Shown: positions 52,094 to 62,157 of the stretch, piece after piece | How positions within the stretch are numbered: position 1 is the first letter of the stretch | Layout of the letters: each line of letters starts with the position of its first letter | Source: Choricystis sp. odSpoLacu1 | Lineage: Eukaryota; Chlorophyta; Trebouxiophyceae | Assembly (NCBI GenBank): GCA_958009055.1 | Contig: OY253651.1 | Span: 744,001-808,000, forward strand | Length of the DNA: 64,000 bases | Direction: 5' to 3' | Notes under the pieces: generated by a model | What the model was told of the DNA's origin: nothing | Seen by the model: the letters and a program-made list of their open reading frames with translations, nothing else | Databases searched by the model: none | Translations under genes and position numbers: made by a program

Positions 52094-52415
52094 GAGGGAG
52101 GGGCGGTCGGTTTCACCGCCCTTGTGTCGCCCTGGCCGCTTCCACCCACGCACTCGCGCAACGCTTTGACGGCGGCCTGGCACTTGGTCCAGTCGCGGCC
52201 GTGGTCGCCGAGGCAGGTCTGTGTGTGAAGGAGAAACAGAGGTGGGTCGTCCGTCATTTTGAGCCTGGCCCACACTCCCCGTCCGTCGTGCCCCCCTCCT
52301 TCCCCTCCCGCATTCTCACCTCCAGCTCCACGTAAGCGGCAGCACACGGCCCCAAGTTGAGCACAGCCGGGTCGTCGCTGTCGACGGGCGCGTGCGCGGG
52401 GGGTGGGGAGGCCAT
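52090..52415 (-). CDS. Twin CX9C intermembrane-space protein, COA4/CHCHD8-like
   Basis: Exons 52415-52320 and 52218-52090 give 74 residues. Two exact CX9C motifs are present, CAAAYVELETC (completed by the splice) and CQAAVKALREC, separated by a loop with DWTKC. This is the fold imported by Mia40 into the mitochondrial intermembrane space. The D-W-x2-C element resembles Coa4/Cmc3, a cytochrome oxidase assembly factor. The stop overlaps the next start by ATGA. The start shares a CATG with a possible start on the plus strand. Confidence 0.75.
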
Positions 52416-52431
52416 GCGAGTGTCCGCAGGC

Positions 52432-52456
52432 GTGTCGAGAGTGACGCTCTCGACAC
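52432..52456. promoter_or_regulatory. Perfect inverted repeat, 10-bp arms, in a divergent promoter
   Basis: Arms GTGTCGAGAG and CTCTCGACAC are exact complements with a 5-nt spacer (TGACG). It lies in the ~100 bp between the COA4-like start (minus) and the favoured dehydrogenase start at 52516 (plus). As a palindrome it could serve both directions as a factor site (inference). Confidence 0.4.
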
Positions 52457-52515
52457 TCGCGTGGTCTTTGTTTCGACGGTCGCATTGCGCAGTTGCACGC
52501 GCTTCCACCGCCACT

Positions 52516-53655
52516 ATGGCAACACCACTACCTGCGTGTGACCCCACAGCACCACCACCCCCGGGAATAACCCGCGTCCTGTTCTGCGGGCGCGATATGC
52601 ATTTCGGCTGGCAGTTCACGGCCGAAGCTGCCGCCTCCCTGCTGGCCGGTCCCCGCGTCCAAGTGGTGCAGTGTGACCGCAGTGATGTGGGGGCAGCGCT
52701 GTGGCACGCCCACATCGCGGTGCCGTTGATGTCCAGGCTCGACGGTGGTGTGATCGCGGCTGCCGCTGCACCGTTGTGCAGTGCTGATCCATCGCCACCA
52801 ACCAATCCAGATGCCGCCACCACTTCACAACCAGGGCTTTTGCGCCACATCATTCAGTATGGCGTGGGCGTGGAGGGCGTGGACGTGGGGGCTGCCGCGT
52901 CCGCGGGTGTCAGTGTACACAACATTCCATCGTCCGCCACCCCCAACGCTGCCTCGTGCGCCGAGATGGCAATTTACTTTGCGTTAGCCATCCTGCGGCG
53001 GGCGCCCGAGCTGGCGCAGTCGCTGGCGACGCGCAGGCTGGGCGCGCCGCCCGGGCGCACGCTGACGGGCAAGACGGCCCTCATCATGGGATGGGGCGGC
53101 ATCGCGCGCGAGCTGGCCCCCCGCCTGGCCGCGCTGGGCGTCACTGTGGACGCGGTGCGCAGGTCGGCGTGGGATGAAGGAGGAGGCGGGGACGCGACTG
53201 ACCCAGCCGCTTCTGTGCTGCGCCACCGCCGCCCATGGAGCGACCTGCTGGCGTGCGTGCCTACCGCCGACATCGTCTTCGTCACGTGCGCTCAAAACTC
53301 AGCCACACTCAACGTGGTGGGGGGCGACTTTTGGGGGGCGGCTGCCGCAGCAGAGCGCGGCGTCGCCGTCGTCAACGTCGCACGCGGCGGCCTGGTCGAC
53401 CCGGCCGCCGCCTTGACCGCCCTGGACACAGGCGCCTGCTCTGGGCTAGGCCTGGACGTGCAGTGGGAGGAGCCCGTGGATCCAGGCCACCCCCTTTTGA
53501 AGCATCCCCGCGTCATCGCGACGCCGCACGTCGCGGGCGTCACCGAAGAGTCGTACCGAGCCATGGCCGCCATCGTGGCCGCCGACGCGGCCTCCGTGGC
53601 GGGTGGAGGGCGGCCGGCGTCGCCCCTGGTCAATGGGCCGGTGGCGGGGTGGTGA
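52516..53655 (+). CDS. D-isomer 2-hydroxyacid dehydrogenase (At1g72190 type)
   Basis: From ATG 52516, 379 residues; an in-frame ATG at 52414 adds a 34-residue Arg/Ser-rich, acid-poor leader that looks like an organelle presequence, but it would overlap the divergent COA4-like start. Marks: ITRVLFCGRDMHF, IIQYGVGVEGVDVGAA, NAASCAEMAIYFAL, the NAD loop IMGWGGIARELAP, and the catalytic Arg (VNVARGGLVD), Glu (WEEPVDP) and His (TPHVAGVTEESYR). The overall pattern fits the plant At1g72190 group. The substrate is unknown. Convergent with SPC2, 80 bp apart. Confidence 0.88.
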   Translation: MATPLPACDPTAPPPPGITRVLFCGRDMHFGWQFTAEAAASLLAGPRVQVVQCDRSDVGAALWHAHIAVPLMSRLDGGVIAAAAAPLCSADPSPPTNPDAATTSQPGLLRHIIQYGVGVEGVDVGAAASAGVSVHNIPSSATPNAASCAEMAIYFALAILRRAPELAQSLATRRLGAPPGRTLTGKTALIMGWGGIARELAPRLAALGVTVDAVRRSAWDEGGGGDATDPAASVLRHRRPWSDLLACVPTADIVFVTCAQNSATLNVVGGDFWGAAAAAERGVAVVNVARGGLVDPAAALTALDTGACSGLGLDVQWEEPVDPGHPLLKHPRVIATPHVAGVTEESYRAMAAIVAADAASVAGGGRPASPLVNGPVAGW

Positions 53656-53735
53656 GGAGGGAAGAAGGGAGGAGAGAACCACGTGCAAAGAAAGCACTGT
53701 CCATCACTTTTTCTTGTTGCATCCTAAAAACCTCT

Positions 53736-54517
53736 CTACTTCCTCTTGGCCGCCGCATCAAACTTGGTCAGCACGCCCGCCACTGCGGCCGCCACCGCGC
53801 CCTTGTCGACGCGGCCGTCTGACCGCACGAGCGCGGTCGCGTTGAGAGACGCGACCGCGCGTGCGCTCTTGCCTCCCTTTCCACCACCCCGCTCCTCCAC
53901 GATCAACTCGTACCCCGGGTCGAAGCGCGCCATGCGGGCGCCCACGGCCAGGGGAGGGTAGCCGCCCCCCCCCTTTGTGAAGAGAAACGAGTCGCGCTCG
54001 ACAAACGTCGCGACCGCGGTCAACCCCGCCGACAGGGCGGCGTAGGCAGCCACACAGGCGGCCAGCAGGGGGGTGGTGGCGGGCGGTTTGCCGGGGTAGA
54101 ACTGGGCCAGCAGGGCGACGGCGCAGCTGTGGGTGGGTGGGAGGGCAGGTACAGAGTTGGATGGTGGGATGCGTGGCGTCGGTTGTGTGTGTCCTCCCGC
54201 CGCGTTGGCACGTGCGTCGCCCACTCGCACACCCACTGCGCCATCAGTGCACGCTTGCCCGACGGCCACGCGGCGAGCAACACAGGGCGCACGCAAACAA
54301 CCTCCCCCCCCGCCCCAATCAACACTCACCTCACGACGCCGATCGCGACCTTGCCCCAGTACACGCGCCCATCCTCGCCGCCCCCGCCCACCGCGTCCAG
54401 CACGGCGGCAGACACGGCATCATCCAGGGCGCGCTTGACGGCGGCGAAGTCGCCCAGGTTGACGGGGGGGGGGAGGGCGGGGCCGGACTCGGTGGTGGTG
54501 GTGGTGGTGGTGGACAT
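53736..54517 (-). CDS. SPCS2: Signal peptidase complex subunit 2 (SPC25)
   Basis: Exons 54517-54330 and 54126-53736 give 192 residues, the family's usual length. N-terminus: a Thr run, then PPPVNLGDFAAVKRALDDAV. Two membrane helices follow (GKVAIGVVSCAVALLAQF, completed by the splice, and LLAACVAAYAALSAGLTAVA), then the cytosolic/beta part with FVERDSFLFTKGG and YELIVEE. It supports the ER signal peptidase and its contact with the translocon. Confidence 0.85.
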
Positions 54518-54795
54518 CAGAGACGCGAGCGTGTGTGGTGATCTGGCTATGTGTGTGTTAGACGCCAGACGACGGAGTGCGCCAGAGAAAGGGGGAGAGG
54601 GGCGTTGGAAAAAAAAAAAAAGGTGTGAACGGTTTTGTTTCTTTGTTCGACAAACAAAAACGCACCCTCCCCTCACACACTCGCGTTTGGCAGCGCCACT
54701 GAAAAGAATCCGTTTACTTAAAAAAGACGAATGAAGAGACACGGGCACACTCTCTCTCACTGTGACCCACCAGACAAAAAAAACCTGCTGCTCTC

Positions 54796-57516
54796 TCACC
54801 CGCCCCCGCCCGCCCGCCGCTCCAGCACGCACTCGCCCCGCCGAATGTTGCCCGCACTCGCCAGCCGCGACTGGTCACACTCCACCGCGGCCGTGATGTC
54901 GTACACCGCGGTGCCGGCATGCATGTAGTACGCCCGCCTCGCGCGGCGGGCGCCGGGTGCGGCCGCGACGCGCTCGCACCAAATGTCGCCCGGTTGTGGC
55001 GTGTGCGCCGTGTCGCACGCGGTGCACGACGCGAGGGGGACGCCCCGGATGACCGGCTTCAGCTTGTGGGTGCGCCCGCACTCGCAGTCCAGGGAGACGG
55101 GGGCGTCGCCGGATGGGGTGGCGAAGTCGGCGGTCGACGCGGCGGCGGCAGCCTCCGCCTCCGCCTCTGCCGCGGCAGCCGCCAGTTCATCGTCATACGC
55201 TGCCCTCGCCTCCGCGGTGGCCAGCTTCTCATACGCTTCAGACACGCGCCCCATGGCGCGGTCGGCGCCCGGGACGCCGGGGCCCAGCTTGTCGGGGTGC
55301 ACGCGGCGCGCGAGCAGGCGCCACGCTTTCTTGATCTCGCCATCACTCATGCCGCGCGCCGCGCCCAGCACTTCGTAGTGGTCGGCCGACCGCAGCACGC
55401 GGGCCACTTCCTCGGGGGCGCCCGCCACGGCTTCGTCGGCCAGGTGGCGGCCGCCGCCGACGGTGGAGGGGAAGCGCACGCGCGCGCGCGCGTGCGGCGG
55501 CCGCCGCCGCGCACCCACGCCCACCACAGGCCGATGACGAGGCCTCCGAGGCCGAGGCGGGAGAGGAGAGGCAGGGATGGTGCGCGCCAGGCCGCCACGA
55601 CCGCTCCCAGGGTGACGGGCGTGGCGAACGCGACGTCCGACGCGGCCGCGACAAGAGCGGAAGGCGGCCCCGGGTGAAACGCGACAACAGCGGCAAACGC
55701 GGCGATCGACGCCAGGGTCACGCCCTGCCCCGCAAACCGGGGGGCCAGCCACCAGGCGACCGGGTGAGTCAGCAGGGTGGCGGCCACGATGGAGACGGGT
55801 GCGGGCAGGTAGAACTGGGAGAGGACTGTAGGGGTGGGGAGGGTTGGTGAGTCGATGCAAAAAAAGACAACCAGCCGTGCACGCCACCCGCCCATAGCCC
55901 CACACACAAACCACACTCACACAAAGCCACCACCTCCAGCGCCGCCATCCACCAGCGCGGCCGCCACACGAGGTGCGTCCAGCACACCACGACCGGCCGC
56001 ACGAGCGTGGTCGCCGCGGCGCGCCGCCCGCCGCGGCCGGCCGCGCGCAGAGCGGCGCGCAGCCAGCGTGCGGCGGGCACGCCCGCCCACGTCCAGGCAA
56101 TGCGGCCGCCTTTCCAGCCGCCTGCGATGGCCAGGCGGGCAGCGAGGGCGGCGGCCAGCAGGGTGAGGATGTCAAACACGACCCCCGCCCACACACCGCG
56201 CGGCCGGCGCAGCATGGTGGCCGCGGCATCCTCGCCCGCAATGCGTGCCGTCGCCAGGCGTACCGGGATGCGGGCCAGCTCGGCGGAAACGGTGAGGGAG
56301 GCGGCAGACGCGGCGACGATGACGCGAAAAACGGCCGCCACGACGCCGCCCGTGGCTACCACCGCGTCGGCGGCGCCGCCCACCGCGCCCGCCACCGTGG
56401 ACCCACGCTTGCGCCGCCCCGCGTCCCGCGCGGCGGCGGCGGCTTTGGCGGCCCTGTTTTGTTTGGTGGCGGCGCGGCGCGCGGCGCGCTCGGCGGCGGC
56501 GCGCGCGGCCGCTTCTTTGTCCTCTTTTTCGCGGGCCGCGCGCAGGCGATCCGCTTCCTTGCGCTCGCGCGCGGCGGCGCGCTGGGCTTCGCGGGCGGCA
56601 GCTTCGCGCTCGGCGGCTGCAGCGCGAGCTGCAGCGCGCGCGGCTTCTGCTTCCGCACGCTCCCGTTCCTTGGCTTCCGCCCGGCGGGCGGCGGCCTCGG
56701 GATTGACGGCCGGAGGCGGTGGTTTGGGCGGCTTGGGACGGTGCGGCGTGGGAGTGGCAGATCTCGGCGTCGTGGCGGCTTGCGGCGTGGCAGTCGGTGT
56801 CGCGTCCAGGGGGGGCGGCCCCGCCGGCGTCGTGGGCGCAGACGTGGATGGTGGTGGTGGTGGTGGTGGTGGTGGTGGTGGTGGTGGTGGTGGTGGTGGT
56901 GGTGGTGGTGGTGGTGGCGCCGTGGCCACGGGCGGCAGCGGTGGCGGCCCATCAGCCTGCGGCGGCGGCGGCACAGGCGGCGGCCCAGCAGGCGTCGCCG
57001 GCTGCGTTCTCGGCGTCACACCACCACCATCAGACCCACTGATAGACCGCTCCAGCGACGCCCGCAGGCCAGCGGGCGGCGACGCGACGCGCTTGCCGCG
57101 CGGCAGCGGCGGCGGCGGTCCGCCCCGGCGCGCGGGGCGGCTGTTGCTTTCCTCCTCCTCGGACGACGATGAAGAGGACGCACCCTCCGACCGAGCAGAT
57201 GGTGTGGATGTCGCGGTGCGCCGGGAGGAGCCTTGTTTGGTGGGTTTCTGAGGAGGGGAGAAAAGGGTGTGCGTGGGCAGGCAGGCGACCGGCCAACCCA
57301 CTCACACACACACACGATCCCCTCTCTCTCACGCACTTTTCTGCCTTTGCCTTTCGGCTGCTTGCGCGCCACCGCGGTCGCCACCAGGCGGGCGGCTTCA
57401 TCCAGGAACGACGCGTGCACGCCCGCCGCGGCCGCGGCGGGCGGTGGCTTGGGGGCAGCGCCGTCAGCGCCCTTCGGCGGGTCGGCCGAGGTGGTTTGTT
57501 GTGCAGGCGTCCACAT
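54796..57516 (-). CDS. DNAJC14/Jiv90-type membrane J-domain protein, frame shifted in a (CG) run
   Basis: Exons: to 57337, 57247-55921, 55825-54796. Start either MWTPAQQ (57516, ~844 aa) or 57759 with a hydrophobic leader (~925 aa). Order: acidic/Ser region, Pro run, highly charged Ala/Arg/Glu helix (AKERERAEAEAARAAARAAA), several membrane helices (VFDILTLLAAALAARLAIAG, ASIAAFAAVVAF), J domain with ADHYEVLG and HPDKLG, then a Jiv90-like zinc part (CECGRTHKL, CTACDTAHTPQPGDIWCERV, YDITAAVE). Two parts of exon 3 are in different frames; removing one CG from 55479-55492 joins them. It should recruit Hsp70 at the ER membrane. Confidence 0.75.
56850..56917. repeat. (GGT)n trinucleotide repeat encoding poly-proline
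   Basis: About 22 pure GGT units (CCA/CCN prolines on the minus coding strand) in the J-protein gene, giving a run of more than 20 prolines. Pure repeats of this length are prone to length change; the period of three protects the frame. Confidence 0.85.
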
Positions 57517-57890
57517 GGGGGGCGGTGGGGAGGGCGGCCGAGGTTGCTGGTGCACGGCAACGCATTCAGCGAGAGATGGGTCGGCACGCCGCGCCCCGAC
57601 CGGTGTCGCTGTCCACACCTCCGACGGTCGCAGAGGGACAGGGTCCAAGGCCGTGACAAACACAGGTAGTTGGGCGCCGCCCTGGAGGGGCCTGGAGCGC
57701 GGCGCAGAGGGCGCCAAAAAAAAAACGAACGTGGTCAGAGTGTGAGGCAAGCAGACCATCGCTGCCTTTCCACAACCTCGCCCTCTCCACTCCCCCGCCG
57801 CCTCCCTCTCCAATCGACCGCCGGCGCCGCAGCGGTGGCGAGGCCGCGCCCGCATCTCCCCGCCCCCGAAAGAAGCAGAAGCAGCCCGAG

Positions 57891-58956
57891 ATGACCGCGC
57901 TCGCGCAGGCGACGCAGCTGGCGGACGCGTTCAAGGTGCGTGTGATGAGTGAGCGTGTGCAGGAGGTGTCATGTCGTTGTGTGACATCGTCTGAACGCCG
58001 GCCAGGCGGGCTGGAGCGGTCGGCGGGGCGCCCCGGCTTGCGTTGGGATCGATGCGCGCGCGTTTTTGGTTTCAATCCGACCCTCCTCCCTCCCCTCCCC
58101 CAGGCCGCCGCCAAGAAGAAGGACGCCGACGGCGCTCGCAAAGCGCTGACTCAGCTGCAGGTGAGAGACGAGAGAGTGGAGAAGAGGGAGGGGCGGGGGC
58201 GCACGCTTTTTTGCTCGGACACCGATGCCCAAGCCCTCTCTCCTCCCATCACCACAGCTCGCCCTGGTCGCCCTGCCCTCCCTCCCCCCCACCTTTGCCC
58301 CGTCCCCCACCGCGTCCCAGGAGCTGGCCCTGGCCCGGGATGCCCTGGAGACGGCTGTCCTGCTGGACGTGGCTTCAGGTGACGACGCGGCACTCGACCG
58401 CCACGGCGCTCAACTGCACCCCTACTACCGCGATGCCCGCCCCCTCCTCCCCCCCTCCTCGCGCGAGGGCCTGGTCACGGGCCTCCTGCTGCTGCGGTCC
58501 CTAGTGGCGGGCCGGCTGGCCGAGTTCCATGCTGACGTGGCGTCCCTGGACCCCACTGTCGCGTCCACCCCGCCCGTCGCGCACGCGGCCGCCCTGGAAG
58601 CCTGGCTTGCGGAGGGCGCCCACAACAAGGTGCTGGCGGAGGGGCGCAACCCGCCCGACGCGGCGGCGGCGCCGTTGCTGGGGCGGCTGCTGGCCACGGT
58701 GAGGGGGGAGGTGGCTGCATCGGCAGAGGCAGCCTACTCTGATCTCACAGTCGCCGTCGCCGTCGCCCTGCTCCGCCTGGATGGCGAAGCCGGCCTGGCC
58801 ACCGTCGCCGCCGAACGTGGGTGGAGAGTGGCGGACGAGCGCGTCGTGTTCCCGCGCGGCGACCGCGGCGGCGGCGGCGCGGGCGTGCGCCTGCCGGGCC
58901 CTGAGCTGGTGGCGCAGGCGCTGACGGTGGCGCGCGAGCTGGAGCGCATTGTGTGA
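57891..58956 (+). CDS. RPN12: 26S proteasome lid subunit RPN12 (PSMD8)
   Basis: Exons 57891-57935, 58104-58160 and 58258-58956 give 266 residues (human core ~257). Marks in order: LALARDALETAVLLDVASGD, YYRDARPLLPPSS, a GLLLLRSLVAGRLAEFHADV segment, EGAHNKVLAEG, AAERGWRV and the end ELERIV. The PCI-type lid subunit docks last in lid assembly. It is divergent from the J-protein gene (131 or 374 bp, depending on the start used there). Confidence 0.92.
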
Positions 58957-59037
58957 GAGGAGAGAGGGCAGAGAGAGGGAGAGAGAGCTTTGGTGGGGTG
59001 CGTGTTCTGTGTGTTAAAACCCAACCCGCCTTTTTTT

Positions 59038-59799
59038 TCAATCATCCCTCACCACCCCCACCACCGCCGCCCTCACCACCCGCCCATTGAGCCGGTATCC
59101 CGCCTTGGTGACGGCGGCCACCGTGCCGGACGGGGGGCCGGCGGGGGAGGGAGGCACAGAGAACGCGGCGTCCATCTCGTGTGGATCAAACGCGGCCCCC
59201 TCCTCCGTGTCGATCCTCTCCACGCCCGCCGCGCGCAGCGCCGAGTGCAGCCCCCGTTCCGTCAGCTCCACACCCTCCACCAGGGCGGCCAGGCGGGCGG
59301 GGGCGGTGTCGTCGTCGGCGGCGCCGTCGCCTTCGGGCGTGGCGGTCGCGCGCGCGCGCTCCAGGTTGTCTGCGACGTCAAATAGATTCTTCACGAGGCC
59401 ACTCACTGCAAACGCTTTCGCAGACTCCACCTGGCGCGTGGTGCGGTCGCGCAGGTTCTCCATGTCGGCGAGCGAGCGCGCGAGGCGGTCTCTCAGGTCG
59501 GCGTTGGCGGAGACCGCGGCCTGCAGGTCGGCCGCCAGGGCGCCCTCAGCGGCCGCCTCCGCTTGAGTGGCGGCGTCAGACGCGGCCTCGTCTGCCGCAG
59601 CCGCGGCGGCCGCGGCGTCCGCGTCGGAGGGGCGGGTCGGCGTGTCGGCGTGCCAGCGTGCGCGCGGCGTGCCGAGCACACCCGCGGCGGCGGCGTGGGC
59701 CAGGTGGCGCATTGGTGAGGTGAGAGAGTCGTGCGTGGCGCCGCGCCAGCGGGCGGCGCCCGCGGCTGCGGCGCGGGCGAGGAGGCGCGAGGTTTGCAT
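59038..59799 (-). CDS. MGE1: GrpE nucleotide exchange factor, mitochondrial type
   Basis: One exon, 253 residues. Presequence MQTSRLLARAAAAGAARWRG (basic, no acid) then an Ala/Asp linker, a long coiled coil (LRDRLARSLADMENLRDRTT), the core SGLVKNLFDVADNLERA and the beta-domain end FDPHEMDAAFSVPP, KAGYRLNGRVVRAAVVGV. It releases ADP from mitochondrial Hsp70. The start at 59799 was chosen over an upstream in-frame codon because it begins the presequence. Confidence 0.92.
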   Translation of the reverse strand: MQTSRLLARAAAAGAARWRGATHDSLTSPMRHLAHAAAAGVLGTPRARWHADTPTRPSDADAAAAAAAADEAASDAATQAEAAAEGALAADLQAAVSANADLRDRLARSLADMENLRDRTTRQVESAKAFAVSGLVKNLFDVADNLERARATATPEGDGAADDDTAPARLAALVEGVELTERGLHSALRAAGVERIDTEEGAAFDPHEMDAAFSVPPSPAGPPSGTVAAVTKAGYRLNGRVVRAAVVGVVRDD

Positions 59800-60144
59800 T
59801 GTGGGTTGTGTCGGCCTCACCCCTGCGTGTTTTTGTTGTTGTTGTTTCCGTCCCCGACCCCACACACCAAACAGCGCGATCTTCAAACCTGGTCACGCTT
59901 GGCACAGCTTGTTTGATTTGTGCTGTGAAGCAGCAGCGTGCAAAAGGACGGCGTCTCAAGAGAAAGTGTTCGACACGACGATGGCTCTGCGCGGTATCTG
60001 GCCTGTCATCCTCCAACACTCCCTACTTCACCACCCGCCACCCATCCACCACCACCCTTTCCCACCCACTAAACACACACCACACAAACAGACATCACTT
60101 CAACACAGGATTCCATGTTTGTTTTGCACACGATCACCACCTTT
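59800..60144. other. Intergenic, 345 bp
   Basis: Between the GrpE start and the hydrolase stop (both minus). C/A-rich with ACC repeats near 60028-60060. No gene is supported; it should hold the GrpE promoter. Confidence 0.55.
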
Positions 60145-61117
60145 TCACCCGCTCCCTCCCCCACACACGCCCCGCCCCCACTCGTCCAGCGCGGCCGCTG
60201 CCCGCTCCCACCCCACATCCAGCATGACGTCGTGCCCCATGCCCGGCAGCACGATGGGAGGTCCGCACGCCAACCAGGCCGCCGCCTCGTGCAGGGCGGC
60301 GACGTCGACGATGGTGTCAGCGTCGCCACCGATCACCAGGCCTGGTGGCGCGCCTCCACCCTTCAGCGCGGGCAACGGCGTCTCCTCCCCCAGCTTGCGC
60401 ACATCCAACACGGTCGTCTCCCCATCATTTGCAGCCAGCAGGTCGACGTACCTGCGCAGGGCGGTGGCGGGCAGCGCGTCCGAAAAAAACATGGTGCGCG
60501 CGGCGTCGGGGTTTTTGGAGTAGGCACGCGTAATGAAGTACCACGTCAGCTTGGCTGAGAAGAGCAGGCCTCGGTCCTTGGCGATGCGGGCCACCATGGC
60601 GGAGTTGCCGGAGGGGGGGGCGGAGGCGAGCAGGGCGACGCCCGGGAGTGGGGAGTCGGGCAACAGTGTCGGCGCGTCCAGCACCAGCCTCTGCACCACC
60701 AACCCGCCAAAGGAGTGGCCCACGATGATGGGGGTGCGGGACAACGCCCGCTTCGCGACATCAGCGACGTCGGCGGCGTGGGTGGCGAGCGTCCCCCCCC
60801 GCGCGCGCGCCCGGCGGGGGCGCCCCCGACGCGCCCCGCCCGCGCAGGGACAGCGCATGGCAGTCCCACCCGCGCTCCGCCAGGGCTGGCAAAAAGTGTT
60901 CCCGGTAGCACCAGGCAGCATGGCCTGACCCGTGCACAAAGAGGAGGGGCGGGCGTGATGAGGAGGTGTCGCCACGCGACGACAAGAGTTCAAGAGGCGT
61001 TCCATCTTGCAGGGTGTGGGTGGACGCGTCCACCGAGACTGAGCGGCAGGCTGATGTGGCGCGACAGCGCGGCCTGCAGGGCGGGAAGGGGGGGCGGGGG
61101 GCGCGCGTGGCCAGCAT
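60145..61117 (-). CDS. Alpha/beta hydrolase, organelle-type leader, frame shifted in a C8 run
   Basis: From ATG 61117 the leader (MLATRAPRPPFPPCRPRCRA) is Arg/Pro-rich without acids. Then LLFVHGSGHAAWCYREHF (oxyanion region), WDCHALSLRGRG, and, in another frame, TPIIVGHSFGGLVVQRL (nucleophile Ser), GGDADTIVD (Asp) and LPGMGHDVMLD (His). Removing one base at 60793-60800 gives one chain of about 323 residues with a complete triad. Substrate unknown; probably an esterase/lipase-like enzyme of a plastid or mitochondrion. Confidence 0.75.
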
Positions 61118-61252
61118 CGGGGGCAGGAAAAGGGGTCGAGGAGTGTTTCGGAAACGCTCACAAGCGTTTTTGTTTTTCCTCGCATTGGGGCGCGCGCGTG
61201 GCCCGGTCCGCACTCTATACCCCTAGTCGGCCCTCTTTCTCTCTTCACTCGC

Positions 61253-62107
61253 ATGGCGGGCCGCGGCCGTGGCCACGGGCGTGGCCTCAGCGCCCCCGGC
61301 GGCGCCGACAGCTCGGACGAGGAGGACGCGCCGCAGCCGCCCAAACTGTACCCGGTGAGTTGGTGTGGGAGTCAGGGCGCGCAAGATGGAACTCTCGTGC
61401 ACATTGCACAGTGCGTGACTGGGGAGAGCGCGGGGCGTGCAGGCAAAGCGCGGGGCATTCGTCGGCCCCCGTCCCCCCCCAACCATCATCCTACACCACC
61501 ACAGGACGTCGACCTCCCCCCCCCCGACCCCATCACCCCCGACCAAGAGGAGCTGCTGACCATCTGGACGCGCTTAGAGACCGCGTGGCGCGAGTCGCCG
61601 TGCAACCTGCGCCCCTCCGCGCGCGGCGGCGGCGACGGCGCGGCCGCTGTTGATGGCGGCCTGGCCGACGTGCTCACCCTGCACGCCTCCGTCTTCCCCG
61701 CCGAACTCTTCTCCAGGGCGGATGCCGACGCTGCGGCTGCCCGGGCGGGGGCGCCAGGGGCGCAGGCCGTGTTTTGGAGGTCGGCCGCGAATCGGGCAGC
61801 TGCCGCCGAGGCAGCAGGCGGCGCCCTCTTCGAAAGACTGGAAGCTCTAGAGAGGCAGGGTGGCGGCGGTGAACTCGGCGACGCCGGCACCACCGACGCC
61901 GGCCCAGACGGTGGCGGCGGCGGCCCCTCCACCACGCCCACCGCGCCGCCCGCCACGACCGCCGACGGCGACGACCCCGGCGCGGGCGCCGACGACACCG
62001 ATGGCGACGACCCCGACGCGGATGACGGCTACCTAGTGGGGGAAGCCTTTGACGATGATGAAGAGTATGGCGATGATGACGATGGGGAGGCGGAGCCAAC
62101 GTATTGA
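61253..62107 (+). CDS. RPC31: RNA polymerase III subunit C31/RPC7-like
   Basis: Exons 61253-61354 and 61505-62107 give 234 residues. A Gly/Arg-rich start (MAGRGRGHGRGL) and acidic patch (DSSDEEDAP) lead to LYPDVDLPPPDPITPDQEEL, then FPAELFSR, a helical segment ALFERLEALERQ, and a very acidic tail (FDDDEEYGDDDDGEAE). This order (GRG start, LYPD/LPPP motif, acidic end) is that of Rpc31/POLR3G. Similarity is compositional in part, so moderate confidence. Convergent with the next gene, 50 bp between stops. Confidence 0.65.
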   Translation: MAGRGRGHGRGLSAPGGADSSDEEDAPQPPKLYPVSWCGSQGAQDGTLVHIAQCVTGESAGRAGKARGIRRPPSPPNHHPTPPQDVDLPPPDPITPDQEELLTIWTRLETAWRESPCNLRPSARGGGDGAAAVDGGLADVLTLHASVFPAELFSRADADAAAARAGAPGAQAVFWRSAANRAAAAEAAGGALFERLEALERQGGGGELGDAGTTDAGPDGGGGGPSTTPTAPPATTADGDDPGAGADDTDGDDPDADDGYLVGEAFDDDEEYGDDDDGEAEPTY

Positions 62108-62157
62108 GAGTGTCTTTGTTCTCTCGCAAACCTGTGTATTCCAGTCCCCACCGCCTC

